The position numbers and the translations under genes were made by a program. From the NCBI RefSeq assembly GCF_041860085.1, contig NZ_CP124747.1:1240001-1304000 (forward strand): a stretch of 64,000 nt of DNA, in the 5' to 3' direction. Position 1 is the stretch's first letter. The number at the start of each line of letters is the position of its first letter. This DNA is from Schlesneria sp. DSM 10557. GTDB taxonomy: Bacteria; Planctomycetota; Planctomycetia; Planctomycetales; Planctomycetaceae. A model generated the notes under the pieces. That model was not told the DNA's origin. It searched no databases and was given only the letters and a program-made list of their open reading frames with translations. Shown here piece after piece: positions 63,992-64,000 of this stretch.

Positions 63992-64000
63992 TGTTTCAAT

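Larger units (their letters stand above)
63763..64000. promoter_or_regulatory. Upstream region of the cas operon with crRNA-like repeats
   Basis: 238 bases with no gene. It should contain the cas5 promoter. Two diverged 31-base repeats lie at 63819-63849 and 63922-63952 and a perfect 10-bp hairpin at 63968-63991. The last eight bases, GTTTCAAT, equal the start of the CRISPR repeat and could be the first bases of another repeat beyond the edge. Confidence 0.55.

Overview
The window looks like chromosome of a planctomycete of the order Planctomycetales. The evidence is family content. It has a PVC-type dehydrogenase with a C-terminal cytochrome c, a DUF1080 secreted hydrolase-like protein, a lone formylmethanofuran dehydrogenase subunit C (C1 carriers linked to tetrahydromethanopterin), a SurA/PpiD-like protein with an acidic linker, and moderate-to-high GC. 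The genus is not decided by what is visible. No rRNA or tRNA gene was recognised.

Layout. 1-2727 (-): end of a surface-sugar or nucleotide-sugar operon (SDR epimerase, two methyltransferases, the last cut by the window edge). 2944-11438 (+): complete kdp potassium uptake locus: small membrane ORF, kdpF, A, B, C, then the sensor kdpD and regulator kdpE. 11562-22097: housekeeping and cell-envelope genes (DUF1080 protein, topoisomerase I, SurA-like chaperone, RNA- or small-molecule methyltransferase, GNAT, cyclophilin) with several clear hairpin terminators. 22097-24796: sugar-binding lipoprotein gene and, upstream of it, a complete IS66-family element with 13-bp inverted ends and an 8-bp target duplication. 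24902-37466: ABC-F ATPase, fhcC, mobA, SRPBCC protein, zinc metallopeptidase, an unrecognised protein, a 1309-residue CotH-dehydrogenase-cytochrome fusion, and a thioredoxin-fold/sialidase fusion.

37707-49601 is a nitrate assimilation locus. Transcribed leftwards: a NarK-type transporter, a fused NirB-NirD nitrite reductase, an FeS/membrane-anchor fusion, and the molybdenum nitrate reductase; the last three overlap by 4 bp. Facing away is a two-component system whose sensor has a NarX/PilJ-type N-terminal domain and whose regulator is FixJ-like, so nitrate control is a plausible inference. mobA at 28 kb makes the guanine-dinucleotide form of the molybdenum cofactor that such a reductase may need.

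49602-53285 holds a small secreted-protein ORF, a gene-free stretch with 9-bp iterons and a perfect 20-bp palindrome, and a second ABC-F gene. 53286-63762 is a type I-C CRISPR-Cas locus: an array of 70 repeats (31 nt) and 69 spacers, a leader, then cas2, cas1, cas4, cas7, cas8c and cas5 read right to left; cas3 is not in the window. The array ends in a degenerate repeat followed by a strong terminator. Several spacers are related to one another, pointing to repeated encounters with the same or diverged invaders. The last 240 bases, upstream of cas5, carry two diverged 31-base repeats, one of which contains 12 bases identical to the end of the CRISPR repeat; this is the best candidate here for an undescribed regulatory RNA, but it is unproven.
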